DNA of 64,000 bases, from the NCBI GenBank assembly GCA_020851555.1, contig JADZCM010000038.1, forward strand, positions 62,001-126,000, written 5' to 3'. The position numbers and the translations under genes were made by a program. This DNA comes from Bryobacterales bacterium (lineage in GTDB: Bacteria; Acidobacteriota; Terriglobia; Bryobacterales; Bryobacteraceae). Shown in pieces: positions 42,822 through 50,466 of the stretch. Position 1 is the stretch's first letter; each line of letters begins with the position of its first letter. A model generated the notes under the pieces. The model did not search any database, was not told where the DNA came from, and worked only from the letters and a program-made list of their open reading frames with translations.

Positions 42822-42850
42822 TTGACAACGCGGCGCGCCGATTCTAGTAT
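42822..42850 (+). promoter_or_regulatory. consensus sigma-70 promoter of the structured RNA
   Basis: TTGACA (42822-42827) and TAGTAT (42845-42850) are exactly 17 nt apart, the best promoter in the window. Start of transcription is expected near 42857. No gene of normal size follows before the terminator at 43044-43077. Confidence 0.8.
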
Positions 42851-42863
42851 GGATTCAGTACTG

Positions 42864-42882
42864 AGAAAGGAGGTGGTCCAGC
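42864..42882 (+). promoter_or_regulatory. hyper-extended Shine-Dalgarno
   Basis: AGAAAGGAGGTGGTCCAGC is complementary (one G-U wobble) to the usual bacterial 16S 3' end, whose sequence ends GGCTGGATCACCTCCTTTCT. Normal sites use 4-7 nt. The organism's own 16S is not in the window, so the exact match length is inferred. Confidence 0.7.
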
Positions 42883-42885
42883 AAA

Positions 42886-42930
42886 ATGTTATCTGGCAGT
42901 AGTACCAAGCGCGAGGTGGCCGACTGTTAG
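42886..42930 (+). CDS. possible 14-codon leader peptide
   Basis: ATG 42886 to TAG 42928-42930 encodes MLSGSSTKREVADC. It begins 3 nt after the hyper-extended Shine-Dalgarno, but 12 nt after the GGAGG core, longer than optimal. The GCGCGAGG helix of the RNA lies inside this ORF, so ribosome movement would remodel the structure, as in leader-peptide regulation. It may equally be incidental to a non-coding RNA. Confidence 0.3.
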   Translation: MLSGSSTKREVADC

Positions 42931-43043
42931 AGTGACCGTTCCGATGTAGCCGGCCCCGTCTCAGTCGCGGGACCAACGTTCCTGTGGACCGGTCGCCTCG
43001 GCGCATAAAGCCGTGCCTCAGGATCTCTCCTTTGGCTACCGAA

Positions 43044-43077
43044 CCCCCGCCCCGCCGTGAGGCGCGGCGGGGGTTTT
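43044..43077 (+). terminator. strong Rho-independent terminator of the structured RNA
   Basis: CCCCCGCC-C-CGCC, loop GTGA, GGCG-C-GGCGGGGG, then TTTT: 12 base pairs with one C/C mismatch and a GNRA-type tetraloop. It separates the RNA unit from rplM. Confidence 0.85.
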
Positions 43078-43163
43078 CCATTGCGCTGCAACCTGGCGGG
43101 CCGCGGCCGCCCCGCATGGGCATCCCGGCGCCGGCTCGGGCGCTGACCGCTCGAGGATCTGAT

Positions 43164-43193
43164 TTGACTTCTTCCGGGGGCGTCCTGTAAGCT
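43164..43193 (+). promoter_or_regulatory. candidate promoter of the rplM-rpsI operon
   Basis: TTGACT (43164-43169) and TAAGCT (43188-43193) with an 18-nt spacer; start expected near 43200, 35 nt before the rplM ATG. TAAGAT at 43193-43198 is an alternative -10 with poor spacing. Confidence 0.5.
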
Positions 43194-43234
43194 AAGATTT
43201 TCACAGCAGTTAAGCTGAGAGGCTAAGTCTGTCC

Positions 43235-43672
43235 ATGAGCACGCAATTCCCGTCCGGGAAGGACATCAAGCGCGAGTGGCGCCTCATCGACGCCCAGGAC
43301 GCGGTTCTGGGCCGCGTCGCCAGTCAGGCCGCGCGCCTGTTGATGGGGAAACATAAACCCTCCTATACGCCTTTCCTGGATTTGGGCGATCACGTCGTCA
43401 TCATCAACGCCGCCAAGGTGCGGCTCACAGGCAAGAAAGAGGAGCAGAAACTCTACCGCCGGCACTCCGGCTACCCGGGCGGGCTGACCGAGACCAGTGC
43501 GCGCGACGTCCGCGCCAAGAGCCCCGTCCGGCTGGTCGAGTACGCAGTGGCGGGAATGCTCCCGAAAACCAAGTTGGGCAAGCAGATGTTCCGCAAACTG
43601 AAGGTCTACGCCGGAGACCGGCACAAGCACCAGGCGCAGAAGCCGGTCCAGGTCGCGGCGGCTGGACGGTAG
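43235..43672 (+). CDS. rplM: 50S ribosomal protein L13 (uL13)
   Basis: 145 residues. The family core is clear: [72 protein letters not shown] and [37 protein letters not shown]. It is an early assembler of the large subunit and binds 23S rRNA. It heads the run rplM-rpsI-rpsB-tsf-pyrH-frr and has its own promoter downstream of the structured RNA's terminator. The N-terminus has about 12 extra residues ahead of the usual start of the domain. Confidence 0.97.
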   Translation: MSTQFPSGKDIKREWRLIDAQDAVLGRVASQAARLLMGKHKPSYTPFLDLGDHVVIINAAKVRLTGKKEEQKLYRRHSGYPGGLTETSARDVRAKSPVRLVEYAVAGMLPKTKLGKQMFRKLKVYAGDRHKHQAQKPVQVAAAGR

Positions 43673-43698
43673 CGGGATTCGAAAAGAGAGGATTTAGT

Positions 43699-44097
43699 GT
43701 GGCAGCCACGCTAGTACAGCATTTGGGAACCGGGCGGCGCAGGCGCGCCGTGGCGCGCGTGATCCTGCGTCCGGGCAAGGGCCGGATTATGGTTAACGAC
43801 CGGGAGTTCGAGGCGTACTTCTCCACCGAAGCCGCCCGTTCGCTGGTCCGCCAGCCGCTTCTGGCCACCGAGACGGCGGACAAGTTCGACGTGTTGATCA
43901 ACACCGGCGGCGGCGGCCTTCAGGGGCAGGCCGGGGCGGTACGTTTGGGCGTTGCCAGGGCGCTGGTCGAGTTCAACTCGGAACTGCGGCCGAAACTCAA
44001 GGAGCTCGGCTTTCTGACCAGGGACCCGCGGAGCCACGAACGGAAGAAGTACGGCCAGAAGGGCGCCCGGAAGCGGTTCCAGTTCTCCAAGAGGTAG
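43699..44097 (+). CDS. rpsI: 30S ribosomal protein S9 (uS9)
   Basis: 132 residues from GTG 43699. Signature: [57 protein letters not shown] and the basic tail [22 protein letters not shown], whose final KR reaches the P-site tRNA in the ribosome. It is paired with rplM (26-nt gap), the universal bacterial arrangement. Confidence 0.97.
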   Translation: MAATLVQHLGTGRRRRAVARVILRPGKGRIMVNDREFEAYFSTEAARSLVRQPLLATETADKFDVLINTGGGGLQGQAGAVRLGVARALVEFNSELRPKLKELGFLTRDPRSHERKKYGQKGARKRFQFSKR

Positions 44098-44108
44098 CAG
44101 GACGTTAC

Positions 44109-44155
44109 GGATGCCGGAGTGGCCGTGGGGATGCAGAGCCGGCGCACCGGCATTC
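44109..44155 (+). promoter_or_regulatory. stem-loop in the rpsB leader
   Basis: GGATGCCGG (44109-44117) pairs with CCGGCATTC (44147-44155) across a 29-nt loop (8 Watson-Crick pairs and one G-U). It lies in the 141-nt gap before rpsB, a position where S2 operons in other bacteria carry autoregulatory leaders. No T-tract follows, so it is not a standard terminator. Confidence 0.45.
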
Positions 44156-44238
44156 ACAATGGTATGTTCCTTCCGCTTGCGCAAATCCCGTTTGGACCGC
44201 GCGGGCGGGTCAGCCCAGCAACAAGCTAAGGAGGAAGT

Positions 44239-45129
44239 TTGCCGTCTATCTCGATGAAGGAATTGCTCGAAGCCGGCGTTCACTTCGGGCACCAGACCAA
44301 GCGCTGGAATCCCAAGATGAAGGAATACATCTTCGGGGAACGCAACGGGATCTACATCATCGACCTTCAGAAGACCCTGAAGCTGTTCAAAGACGCCATG
44401 CGGTTCCTGGGTGAATCCGCCGCACAGGGCAAGACGGTCCTGTTCGTGGGCACCAAACGGCAGGCGCAGGAGGCGATCGCCGAAGAAGCCAAACGCTGCG
44501 GCATGTTCTACGTCAACCAGCGCTGGCTGGGCGGGTTGTTAACCAACATGGTGACGGTTCAGAAGTCGATCAAGCGTCTGAAGATGCTGGACGCCATGGC
44601 CGCCACCGGCGATTGGGAAGGGCGTCCGAAAAAGGAGATCATCCGGCTGGAGCGCGAGCGCAAGCACTTGCTACAGAACCTGGAGGGGATCAAGGACATG
44701 GCCCGGCTGCCGGACGTGCTCTTCGTGATCGACTCCAGCAAGGAGGCCATCGCGGTCCGGGAAGCGCGCAAGCTCGGCATACCGGTGGTCGCCGTAGTGG
44801 ACACCAATTGCGACCCGGATGAGGTGAGCTACGTGATCCCGGGCAACGATGACGCGTTGCGGGCGATCCGGCTGTTTACCAACAAGATCTCCGACGCGAT
44901 CATTGAAGGCAAGGCGCTGGCTACCGAGCAGGACTTCGCCGCCGAGCGCATCATCTCCGACGAAACGGCTCCCGAGGAGATCCCCGAGTACACGCAGTAC
45001 GTGGACCCGCGCTACGCCGAGCAGCTCATGGCGGAGAGCATCCCCGACGAAGACCTGCCCTCCGTCTCGCTGCCGCGCAACAACCCGGCCATTCAGGGTC
45101 CGGAAGCGGTCCCGGATCTGGAGCAGTAG
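44239..45129 (+). CDS. rpsB: 30S ribosomal protein S2 (uS2)
   Basis: 296 residues from TTG 44239. AAGGAGGA lies a few nt upstream and the product then begins [27 protein letters not shown], the normal S2 start; the internal ATG would remove conserved residues. Later hallmarks: [50 protein letters not shown], and [39 protein letters not shown]. The C-terminal 40 residues are an acidic extension ([12 protein letters not shown]) beyond the E. coli length. Paired with tsf. Confidence 0.97.
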   Translation: MPSISMKELLEAGVHFGHQTKRWNPKMKEYIFGERNGIYIIDLQKTLKLFKDAMRFLGESAAQGKTVLFVGTKRQAQEAIAEEAKRCGMFYVNQRWLGGLLTNMVTVQKSIKRLKMLDAMAATGDWEGRPKKEIIRLERERKHLLQNLEGIKDMARLPDVLFVIDSSKEAIAVREARKLGIPVVAVVDTNCDPDEVSYVIPGNDDALRAIRLFTNKISDAIIEGKALATEQDFAAERIISDETAPEEIPEYTQYVDPRYAEQLMAESIPDEDLPSVSLPRNNPAIQGPEAVPDLEQ

Positions 45130-45215
45130 CGCCGGAACGCCGGCCTCCCGCCCGCGCCGGCCGTGCGCGGCCGCCGGGCGGCATGTGGAGACTCAATCGC
45201 TGTTCAGGAAAAACT

Positions 45216-45824
45216 ATGGCGGAAATCACTTCCCAGCTTGTCAAGCAGCTCCGCGACCGCACCGGCGCGGGGATGATGGAATGTAAACGCGCCCTCGAGG
45301 AGGCCAAAGGCGACCTGGCCGAGGCCGAGGTCGTCCTGCGAAAGCGAGGCATCGCCGCCGCCGGCAAGAAGGCGGCGCGGACGACGGGACAGGGCGTTAT
45401 CGGAAGCTATATACATCCCGGGGCGCAGCTCGGCGTCTTGCTGGAGGTCAACTGCGAGTCCGACTTCGTGGCGCGGACCGACGACTTCCGGCAACTGGTG
45501 CATGACATCGCCATGCAGATCGCCGCGCTCGATCCCAAGTTCGTGCGGCGGGAAGACGTGACGGAAGCGCTTCTCCGGAAGGAACGTGAGATTCAGAAAG
45601 AGCGAGCCCTGGCCGAGGGCAAGCCGCCGCAGGTCGCGGAAAAGATGGTGGAAGGCCGGATGAGCAAGTTCTACGAGGAGGTCTGTCTCTACGAGCAGCC
45701 CTTCATCAAGGACGGCACGCTCACCATCGGCCAGCTCATCGCCAGCCTCATCGCGAAGATCGGCGAAAACATCACCGTCGCCAGGTTTGTCCGCTTCAAG
45801 GTGGGCGAATCCGCGGCGGAGTAA
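45216..45824 (+). CDS. tsf: elongation factor Ts
   Basis: 202 residues from ATG 45216. It recycles EF-Tu by exchanging GDP. N-terminal UBA-like domain ITSQLVKQLRDRTGAGMMECKRALEEAKGDLAEAEVVLRKRG with the TGAGMMECKRAL signature, and the core GSYIHPGAQLGVLLEVNCESDFVAR with the TDFV-type EF-Tu contact. The protein is the short form of the family (E. coli has 283 residues), with one core subdomain and C-terminal LCLYEQPFIKD-like CLYEQPFIKDGTLTIGQLI. It lies between rpsB and pyrH. Confidence 0.96.
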   Translation: MAEITSQLVKQLRDRTGAGMMECKRALEEAKGDLAEAEVVLRKRGIAAAGKKAARTTGQGVIGSYIHPGAQLGVLLEVNCESDFVARTDDFRQLVHDIAMQIAALDPKFVRREDVTEALLRKEREIQKERALAEGKPPQVAEKMVEGRMSKFYEEVCLYEQPFIKDGTLTIGQLIASLIAKIGENITVARFVRFKVGESAAE

Positions 45825-45842
45825 TCCCGCCACGGAGGATTC

Positions 45843-46553
45843 GTGCCCCGTTACAAGCGCATTCTTCTCAAGTTGAGCGGCGAGGCCCTGGCCGGAGAAG
45901 CGAGTTTCGGCCTGGACGCGGGCCGCGCCGGGACCCTGGCGGCCGAAGTGGCGGACGTCGCCCGGAAGGGCGTCGGAATCGGCATCGTGGTCGGCGGCGG
46001 GAACTTTTTCCGGGGCGTCGCGCCCGCCGCGCAGAGAATGGACCGGGTGACGGCGGACCACATGGGAATGCTGGCCACGGTCATCAACGCGCTCGCCTTT
46101 CAGGACGCGCTGGAGACGGCGGGCGTGGCCTCCCGCGTCATGACCGCGATCGAGATGCGGCAGGTGGCCGAGCCTTACATCCGCCGCCGGGCCCTGCGGC
46201 ACCTGGACAAAGAACGGGTGGTGATCTTCGCGGGCGGCACGTCCAATCCCTATTTCTCCACCGACACGGCGGCGGCGCTGCGGGCCCTGGAAATCCGCGC
46301 TGAAGTGCTGGCCAAGGGCACGCGGGTGGACGGCGTTTTCGACCGCGATCCCTTGAAACACCCGGACGCCGTTCTCCACCGGAGCATCTCGTACACGGAC
46401 GTCCTGGCCCGGTCGCTGGGGGTCATGGACGCCACGGCGGTCGCCATGTGCCGCGACAATGCCCTGCCGGTGGTGGTCTTCAATCTGGGCGTGCCGGGCA
46501 ATATACTGCGGGTAGCAATGGGTGAGACGGTAGGGACTTTGATTCACTCTTGA
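45843..46553 (+). CDS. pyrH: UMP kinase
   Basis: 236 residues from GTG 45843. It phosphorylates UMP with ATP. Motifs of the amino-acid-kinase fold: [84 protein letters not shown], and [25 protein letters not shown]. Located 18 nt after tsf and 6 nt before frr, the conserved bacterial order. Confidence 0.97.
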   Translation: MPRYKRILLKLSGEALAGEASFGLDAGRAGTLAAEVADVARKGVGIGIVVGGGNFFRGVAPAAQRMDRVTADHMGMLATVINALAFQDALETAGVASRVMTAIEMRQVAEPYIRRRALRHLDKERVVIFAGGTSNPYFSTDTAAALRALEIRAEVLAKGTRVDGVFDRDPLKHPDAVLHRSISYTDVLARSLGVMDATAVAMCRDNALPVVVFNLGVPGNILRVAMGETVGTLIHS

Positions 46554-46559
46554 GGCGAT

Positions 46560-47165
46560 ATGAAACCAGGAACTCCATCCGCGACAAGCGGTCAGACATT
46601 CCAGTCGATCAAGGAAATCGAGAACCACGCCAAGGGCCGAATGGAGAAGGTGCTCGCCGGTTTGCAGCACGAAATGGCCTCCGTTCGCACGGGCCGCGCC
46701 TCGATCGGCCTGCTGGACGGCGTCCGCGTGGACTACTACGGCACGCTGACGCCGCTGAACCAGGTGGCCACGCTGCACGTGCCCGAGCCGTCCCTGATCA
46801 CGGTCCAGCCGTGGGATGTATCCCAAATCGGCGTCATTGAGAAAGCCATCCGCTCCGCCGACCTCGGACTGAATCCGAACAACGACGGGCGCGTGATCCG
46901 GGTGCCGGTCCCGCCCCTTACCGAGGAGCGGCGCAAGGAGATCGTCAAGCACCTGCACGCGGTGGCCGAGGAACACAAGGTGGCGGCGCGCAACGTACGG
47001 CGGGACGCCAACGAGAATCTCAAGAGGCTGCTCAAGGACAAGGCCATCAGCGAGGACGACGACCGGCGGGCGCACGACGAGGTCCAGAAGATGACCGACG
47101 GCTACATCGCCAAGGTCGAGCAGGCCGCCAAGGCCAAAGAGAAAGAGATCCTCGAACTGCGGTAG
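46560..47165 (+). CDS. frr: ribosome recycling factor
   Basis: 201 residues. It splits post-termination ribosomes with EF-G. Domains: the first helix (AKGRMEKVLAGLQHEMASVRTGRASIGLLDGVRVDYYG), the beta/alpha head (TPLNQVATLHVPEPSLITVQPWD, IRSADLGLNPNNDGRVIRVPVPPLTEERRKEIVK) and the long C-terminal helices (VAARNVRRDANENLKRLLKDKAISEDDDRRAHDEVQKMTDGYIAKVE). It has a roughly 15-residue N-terminal extension compared with E. coli. Usually uppS-cdsA follow; here the next gene is a converging ABC permease. Confidence 0.97.
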   Translation: MKPGTPSATSGQTFQSIKEIENHAKGRMEKVLAGLQHEMASVRTGRASIGLLDGVRVDYYGTLTPLNQVATLHVPEPSLITVQPWDVSQIGVIEKAIRSADLGLNPNNDGRVIRVPVPPLTEERRKEIVKHLHAVAEEHKVAARNVRRDANENLKRLLKDKAISEDDDRRAHDEVQKMTDGYIAKVEQAAKAKEKEILELR

Positions 47166-47202
47166 GGGCGGGACGCGGCCGGCCGCGCGCCGGGGCGCAC
47201 GC

Positions 47203-47970
47203 CTATAACTGTACCTTGGAGAACAGGTACGTGCCCAGCGCGAGCAGGCACGCCGTGAGAGAACTCATTACCGCGAGGTCCGTCGTGGCCCCGAAGTGGT
47301 AGCCGCCGCCGGTGAGCGCGCCGCGGAGCCCGTCTACCCCGTAAGAGAGCGGGTCAAACGACGCGATGATCTTGATGGGACCGATGGTGTTGTTGAGCGG
47401 GAACAGGGCGCCGGAGAGAAAGAAGATCGGCATCACCAGGAAGCTCATCACCAACTGGAACCCCTGAAAGTCCTCCAGCACCGAGGCGATCGCGGTCCCC
47501 AGAGCCGTGAACATCACCGCGATCAGCCCCATATACAGGAAGGCCAGCGGCCAGGCGTGCCAGCCGGCCGGGCGGAAGCCCACCAGCAGGCACAACACCA
47601 CGAGGATCAGCCCCTGCAACATGGCCACGGTCGCTCCGCCCAGGGTGCGGCCGATCATGATCATCAGCCGCGGCACGGGCGCCACCAGCGTCTCCTTCAA
47701 GAATCCGAACTGGCGGTCCCAGATCAGATCGACGCCCGAAAACAGAGCCGTGAACAGGATGGACATGCCGATAACGCCCGGGACCAGAAACTGGATGTAG
47801 CTGCCCTCCCCGGCTTTGGCGAAGGTCGGGCCGAAGCCCAGCCCGAAGGCGAGCAGATAGAGCAGGGGCTGGCCGAGCGCGCCCACGATCCGCGCGCGGC
47901 TCCGCACATAGCGCTTCAACTGCCGGATCCAAAGCACGTAGACCGTGTTCACCGGGGCCTCCGCGTCCAC
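47203..47970 (-). CDS. ABC-2 type transporter permease
   Basis: 255 residues with six hydrophobic segments. The ABC-2 signature region reads LVAPVPRLMIMIGRTLGGATVAMLQGLILVVL, and MSFLVMPIFFLSGALFPLNN..PIKIIASFDPLSYGVDGLR is the conserved C-terminal block of DrrB/NodJ-like permeases. It pairs with the upstream ATPase gene, overlapping it by 22 nt. Such exporters move drugs, polysaccharides or lipids outward; the substrate is unknown. Confidence 0.92.
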   Translation of the reverse strand: MDAEAPVNTVYVLWIRQLKRYVRSRARIVGALGQPLLYLLAFGLGFGPTFAKAGEGSYIQFLVPGVIGMSILFTALFSGVDLIWDRQFGFLKETLVAPVPRLMIMIGRTLGGATVAMLQGLILVVLCLLVGFRPAGWHAWPLAFLYMGLIAVMFTALGTAIASVLEDFQGFQLVMSFLVMPIFFLSGALFPLNNTIGPIKIIASFDPLSYGVDGLRGALTGGGYHFGATTDLAVMSSLTACLLALGTYLFSKVQL

Positions 47971-48782
47971 ATCCGGGCGATGTTCCGCATCTGGTCCACG
48001 CTGGAAGCCTCCTCATCGCGAATCGTGGCGCCCGTCAACGCCAGGAATGCCTGCTCCAGAGTCTCCGAGCCGGTTTGCCGCTTCAGTTCCGCCGGCGAGC
48101 CCTGCGCCACGATGCGGCCGTGGTCGATGATGGCGATCCGCTCTGCCACGCGCTCGGCCTCCTCCATGTAGTGGGTGGTCAGGAACACCGTCACCCGCTG
48201 TTCTGCGTTCAATTGGCGCACGTGGCTCCAGAGCTGATTGCGCGTCTGGGGGTCCAGGCCCAGCGTCGGCTCGTCCAGAAACAGGATCTTCGGGGTGTGC
48301 AACAGCCCGCGCGCGATCTCCAGCCGCCGGCGCATCCCTCCCGAGAAGGTCTTCACCAGATCGCCGCGCCGGTCCCACAGCTCGAACATCTTGAGCAGCC
48401 GCTCGATGCCCTCCGCCCGCACCCGGCGCGGCACGCTATAGAGGAGCCCGTGGAAGTCCATGTTCTCGTGGGCGGTGAGCTCGTCGTCCAGGCTGGCGTC
48501 CTGGAACACGATCCCGAACCGCTTGCGCGCTTGATGCTGCTGGCTCACCGGGTCCAGGCCGTCGATCCGCACGACTCCGGAAGTCGGCCTCAGCAGCGTG
48601 GTCAGCATCTTGATCGTGGTGGTCTTGCCCGCGCCGTTCGGCCCGAGGAAGGCGAAGATCTCGCCCTCGTTCACTTGAAACGAGATGTCCCGGACCGCCT
48701 CCAGCTCACCGAATTTCTTACAGAGGTTCTCCGCTTGTATCATCCCGGCCGCCGCCGGAGGGACGCCGCTTGCCAGTTCCAT
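47949..48782 (-). CDS. ABC transporter ATP-binding protein (DrrA-like)
   Basis: 277 residues from ATG 48782, whose codon overlaps the stop of the M49 gene (TGATG); an inner ATG at 48743 (MIQAENLCKKFGELEAVRDIS) is an alternative that starts directly on the domain. Walker A is FLGPNGAGKTTTIKML, the Q-loop GIVFQDASLDDELTAHENM, the signature KTFSGGMRRRLEIARGLLHTP, Walker B ILFLDEPTLGLDPQTR and the H-loop FLTTHYMEEAERVAERI. It drives the ABC-2 permease that follows. Confidence 0.95.
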   Translation of the reverse strand: MELASGVPPAAAGMIQAENLCKKFGELEAVRDISFQVNEGEIFAFLGPNGAGKTTTIKMLTTLLRPTSGVVRIDGLDPVSQQHQARKRFGIVFQDASLDDELTAHENMDFHGLLYSVPRRVRAEGIERLLKMFELWDRRGDLVKTFSGGMRRRLEIARGLLHTPKILFLDEPTLGLDPQTRNQLWSHVRQLNAEQRVTVFLTTHYMEEAERVAERIAIIDHGRIVAQGSPAELKRQTGSETLEQAFLALTGATIRDEEASSVDQMRNIARMWTRRPR

Positions 48783-50428
48783 CAGAACGGGTTCCCCTGC
48801 TCGAAGACTACGTCCATCGGAATGCCTGCCCGGGCCACCCGCCGCAGGTCGCCGCCCAGAACGGGACTCGCGCCGCCCGTGTCGCGCAAAAACGCTTTTA
48901 CGGCGTCATAGTCTCCATCGCCTTGCAGGCGCAAGATGGACTGGGCCAGAGCGGCTATCGCCTCCTTCATCCTGGCCTGATCCACACGGTATGCGCCCGA
49001 AACCGCGTCTCTGGAAAACGCCCCGCGCTTCTCGAAGAAGTTGAACTGCGTCAGGTTCGCGCCGGCGTGGGCGCTCGCCGCGCCGAAACGGACGCTGCGG
49101 AAAATGCCCGCCAGGAAGGTGACGTAGTTGTCCATGACCGACGTGTCGCCATACTCGCCGAGCGCGTGGAGTTCGGTCACGATGTGAAGCCCGAGGATGT
49201 CAGCCTTGGCCTCCTCCAGCGTGGAGGCCTGGTCCTTGAGCGCTTCCCGGACCGTCTCCCGTCCCCTGAGAGTGTGTTTGATCCCCAGGCCGTGCGCCAC
49301 CTCGTGAAACATGGTGTTGGCGAAGAAGGCATCGAACTTGACGTGGGCGCGCTGGTCCGGAGCAATGAGGACACCGGCGATCGGAACCAGGATACGGTCG
49401 AACTTGGCGCGCATGGCGTTTTTAAGCTGGAGCCGCCGCGTGCCCTTTTTGAGTTGGATCTCCTCGTCGTTCGGCAGGTTAATGGCGATGGTCTTCGATC
49501 CGGCGTTGCAGTCCCCGGCATAGTAGATGACATCGTAGGCGTTCAGATCGGAGTCCGTGCCGGGCTTCTCGCGCTTGTACCCGGGCGGGACCGGCAGCCC
49601 TTCCTGGAGCGAGGGCAGCAGCCTGGCGTATCGCTCCAGCCTGCGGCTCCATTCCTTGTCCTTCACAAGCAGGTAGGCCTCATAAGCCGCCTTCAAGCCG
49701 AACAAACGATCCTCGTAGGTCTCGATCGGCCCGATGACGGCGTCCAGGGTGTTGTTCTTCATCTCCAGCCACGCCAGGTCGCTTGCGCGGTAATCGTCCG
49801 TGAGCAGCGCCTGGGCGCGCAGTTGAAGGTACCGTCGCAGCCCCGGATCATCCGCCAGCCGCGCGGCCTCGCGCAGCCTGGCGGCGGCCACTTTGAGTTC
49901 AGCCGCGAAAGCCTGGTGATAAGGGACCGCGGCCAGGCCGCCGCCTTCCGGGCGGGTGACCAGGGTGTAGAGGCTCCGGAGTTGCGCGCCCGCATCGGCG
50001 GAGGCGGAAGCCGCGGCCTCGAACTGCTCCTTGGCCATGTCCGGGGGATAGAAGTTGGCGCCCAGCGGCTTCGGCCCGAATCCCGCGACGAACGGGGCAT
50101 TCCCCTCCAGCCGGTCCCACGGCCCGTAGTTAATCTCCGCGTAGAGCCGGGTATCCGGGTCGCTGATCTTTGCGAGCAGGCCGTACTTGTCACCGTACGC
50201 CTGTTTCCAGAAAAGGTCATCCATCACCCGGGCGGCTTCGATGAGCGGCGGGAGCATGTCCCGTTCTTTCCCGGTGAGGGCGCCCGGGTCGATCTGAAGC
50301 CGGACCACGGCATACTGAGCCAGCCGTTCTTTCATGGGTCCGGTTGGGGCCTTCGGCTGGGGCTCCGGACGGCGGCACCCGGTCGCAGTGAGAGCCGCCG
50401 CCAGCGCCAGAGCTAAGAGAACTCGCAT
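48782..50428 (-). CDS. M49-type (dipeptidyl-peptidase III-like) zinc metallopeptidase lipoprotein
   Basis: 548 residues. N-terminal lipoprotein signal MRVLLALALAAALTATGC with Cys18 as the likely lipidated residue. Zinc site NTMFHEVAHGLGIKHTL (HExxH form) followed about 30 residues later by STLEEAKADILGLHIVTEL, which supplies the third ligand, as in M49 relatives. Further family blocks are YETYEDRLFGLKAAYEAYLLVKD-like IETYEDRLFGLKAAYEAYL and VPPGYKREKPGTDSDLNAYDVIYYAGDCNAGSKTIAINLPNDE. It would act in the periplasm on small peptides. Translation is coupled to the ABC ATPase gene by a 1-nt overlap. Confidence 0.85.
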   Translation of the reverse strand: MRVLLALALAAALTATGCRRPEPQPKAPTGPMKERLAQYAVVRLQIDPGALTGKERDMLPPLIEAARVMDDLFWKQAYGDKYGLLAKISDPDTRLYAEINYGPWDRLEGNAPFVAGFGPKPLGANFYPPDMAKEQFEAAASASADAGAQLRSLYTLVTRPEGGGLAAVPYHQAFAAELKVAAARLREAARLADDPGLRRYLQLRAQALLTDDYRASDLAWLEMKNNTLDAVIGPIETYEDRLFGLKAAYEAYLLVKDKEWSRRLERYARLLPSLQEGLPVPPGYKREKPGTDSDLNAYDVIYYAGDCNAGSKTIAINLPNDEEIQLKKGTRRLQLKNAMRAKFDRILVPIAGVLIAPDQRAHVKFDAFFANTMFHEVAHGLGIKHTLRGRETVREALKDQASTLEEAKADILGLHIVTELHALGEYGDTSVMDNYVTFLAGIFRSVRFGAASAHAGANLTQFNFFEKRGAFSRDAVSGAYRVDQARMKEAIAALAQSILRLQGDGDYDAVKAFLRDTGGASPVLGGDLRRVARAGIPMDVVFEQGNPF

Positions 50429-50466
50429 GGGTATCTCTTAGCGATTTTAGCTGGATGCGCCCGCCG

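Larger units (their letters stand above)
42857..43077 (+). ncRNA. stand-alone structured RNA of about 220 nt, family not recognised
   Basis: The unit has its own promoter and a strong terminator. Predicted helices nest: AAAGGAG 42866-42872 with CTCCTTT 43027-43033, extended by TCC 42877-42879 with GGA 43021-43023; GCGCGAGG 42909-42916 with CCTC-G-GCGC 42996-43004 (one bulged G); and a hairpin GGcCCCG 42952-42958 with CGGGaCC 42968-42974. GTAGCC 42946-42951 can also pair with GGCTAC 43034-43039, which would form a pseudoknot with the outer helix or compete with it. The outer helix hides the ribosome binding site of a 14-codon ORF. It could be a small regulatory RNA, a leader-peptide RNA or a ribosome-binding RNA. 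It precedes rplM but is terminated before it. Confidence 0.65.

Noticed and set aside
42849..42902. Short frame ATG 42849 (MDSVLRKEV...) across the extended Shine-Dalgarno
   Set aside because: The ATG overlaps the -10 box of the promoter, so it would not be in the transcript, and it has no ribosome site.
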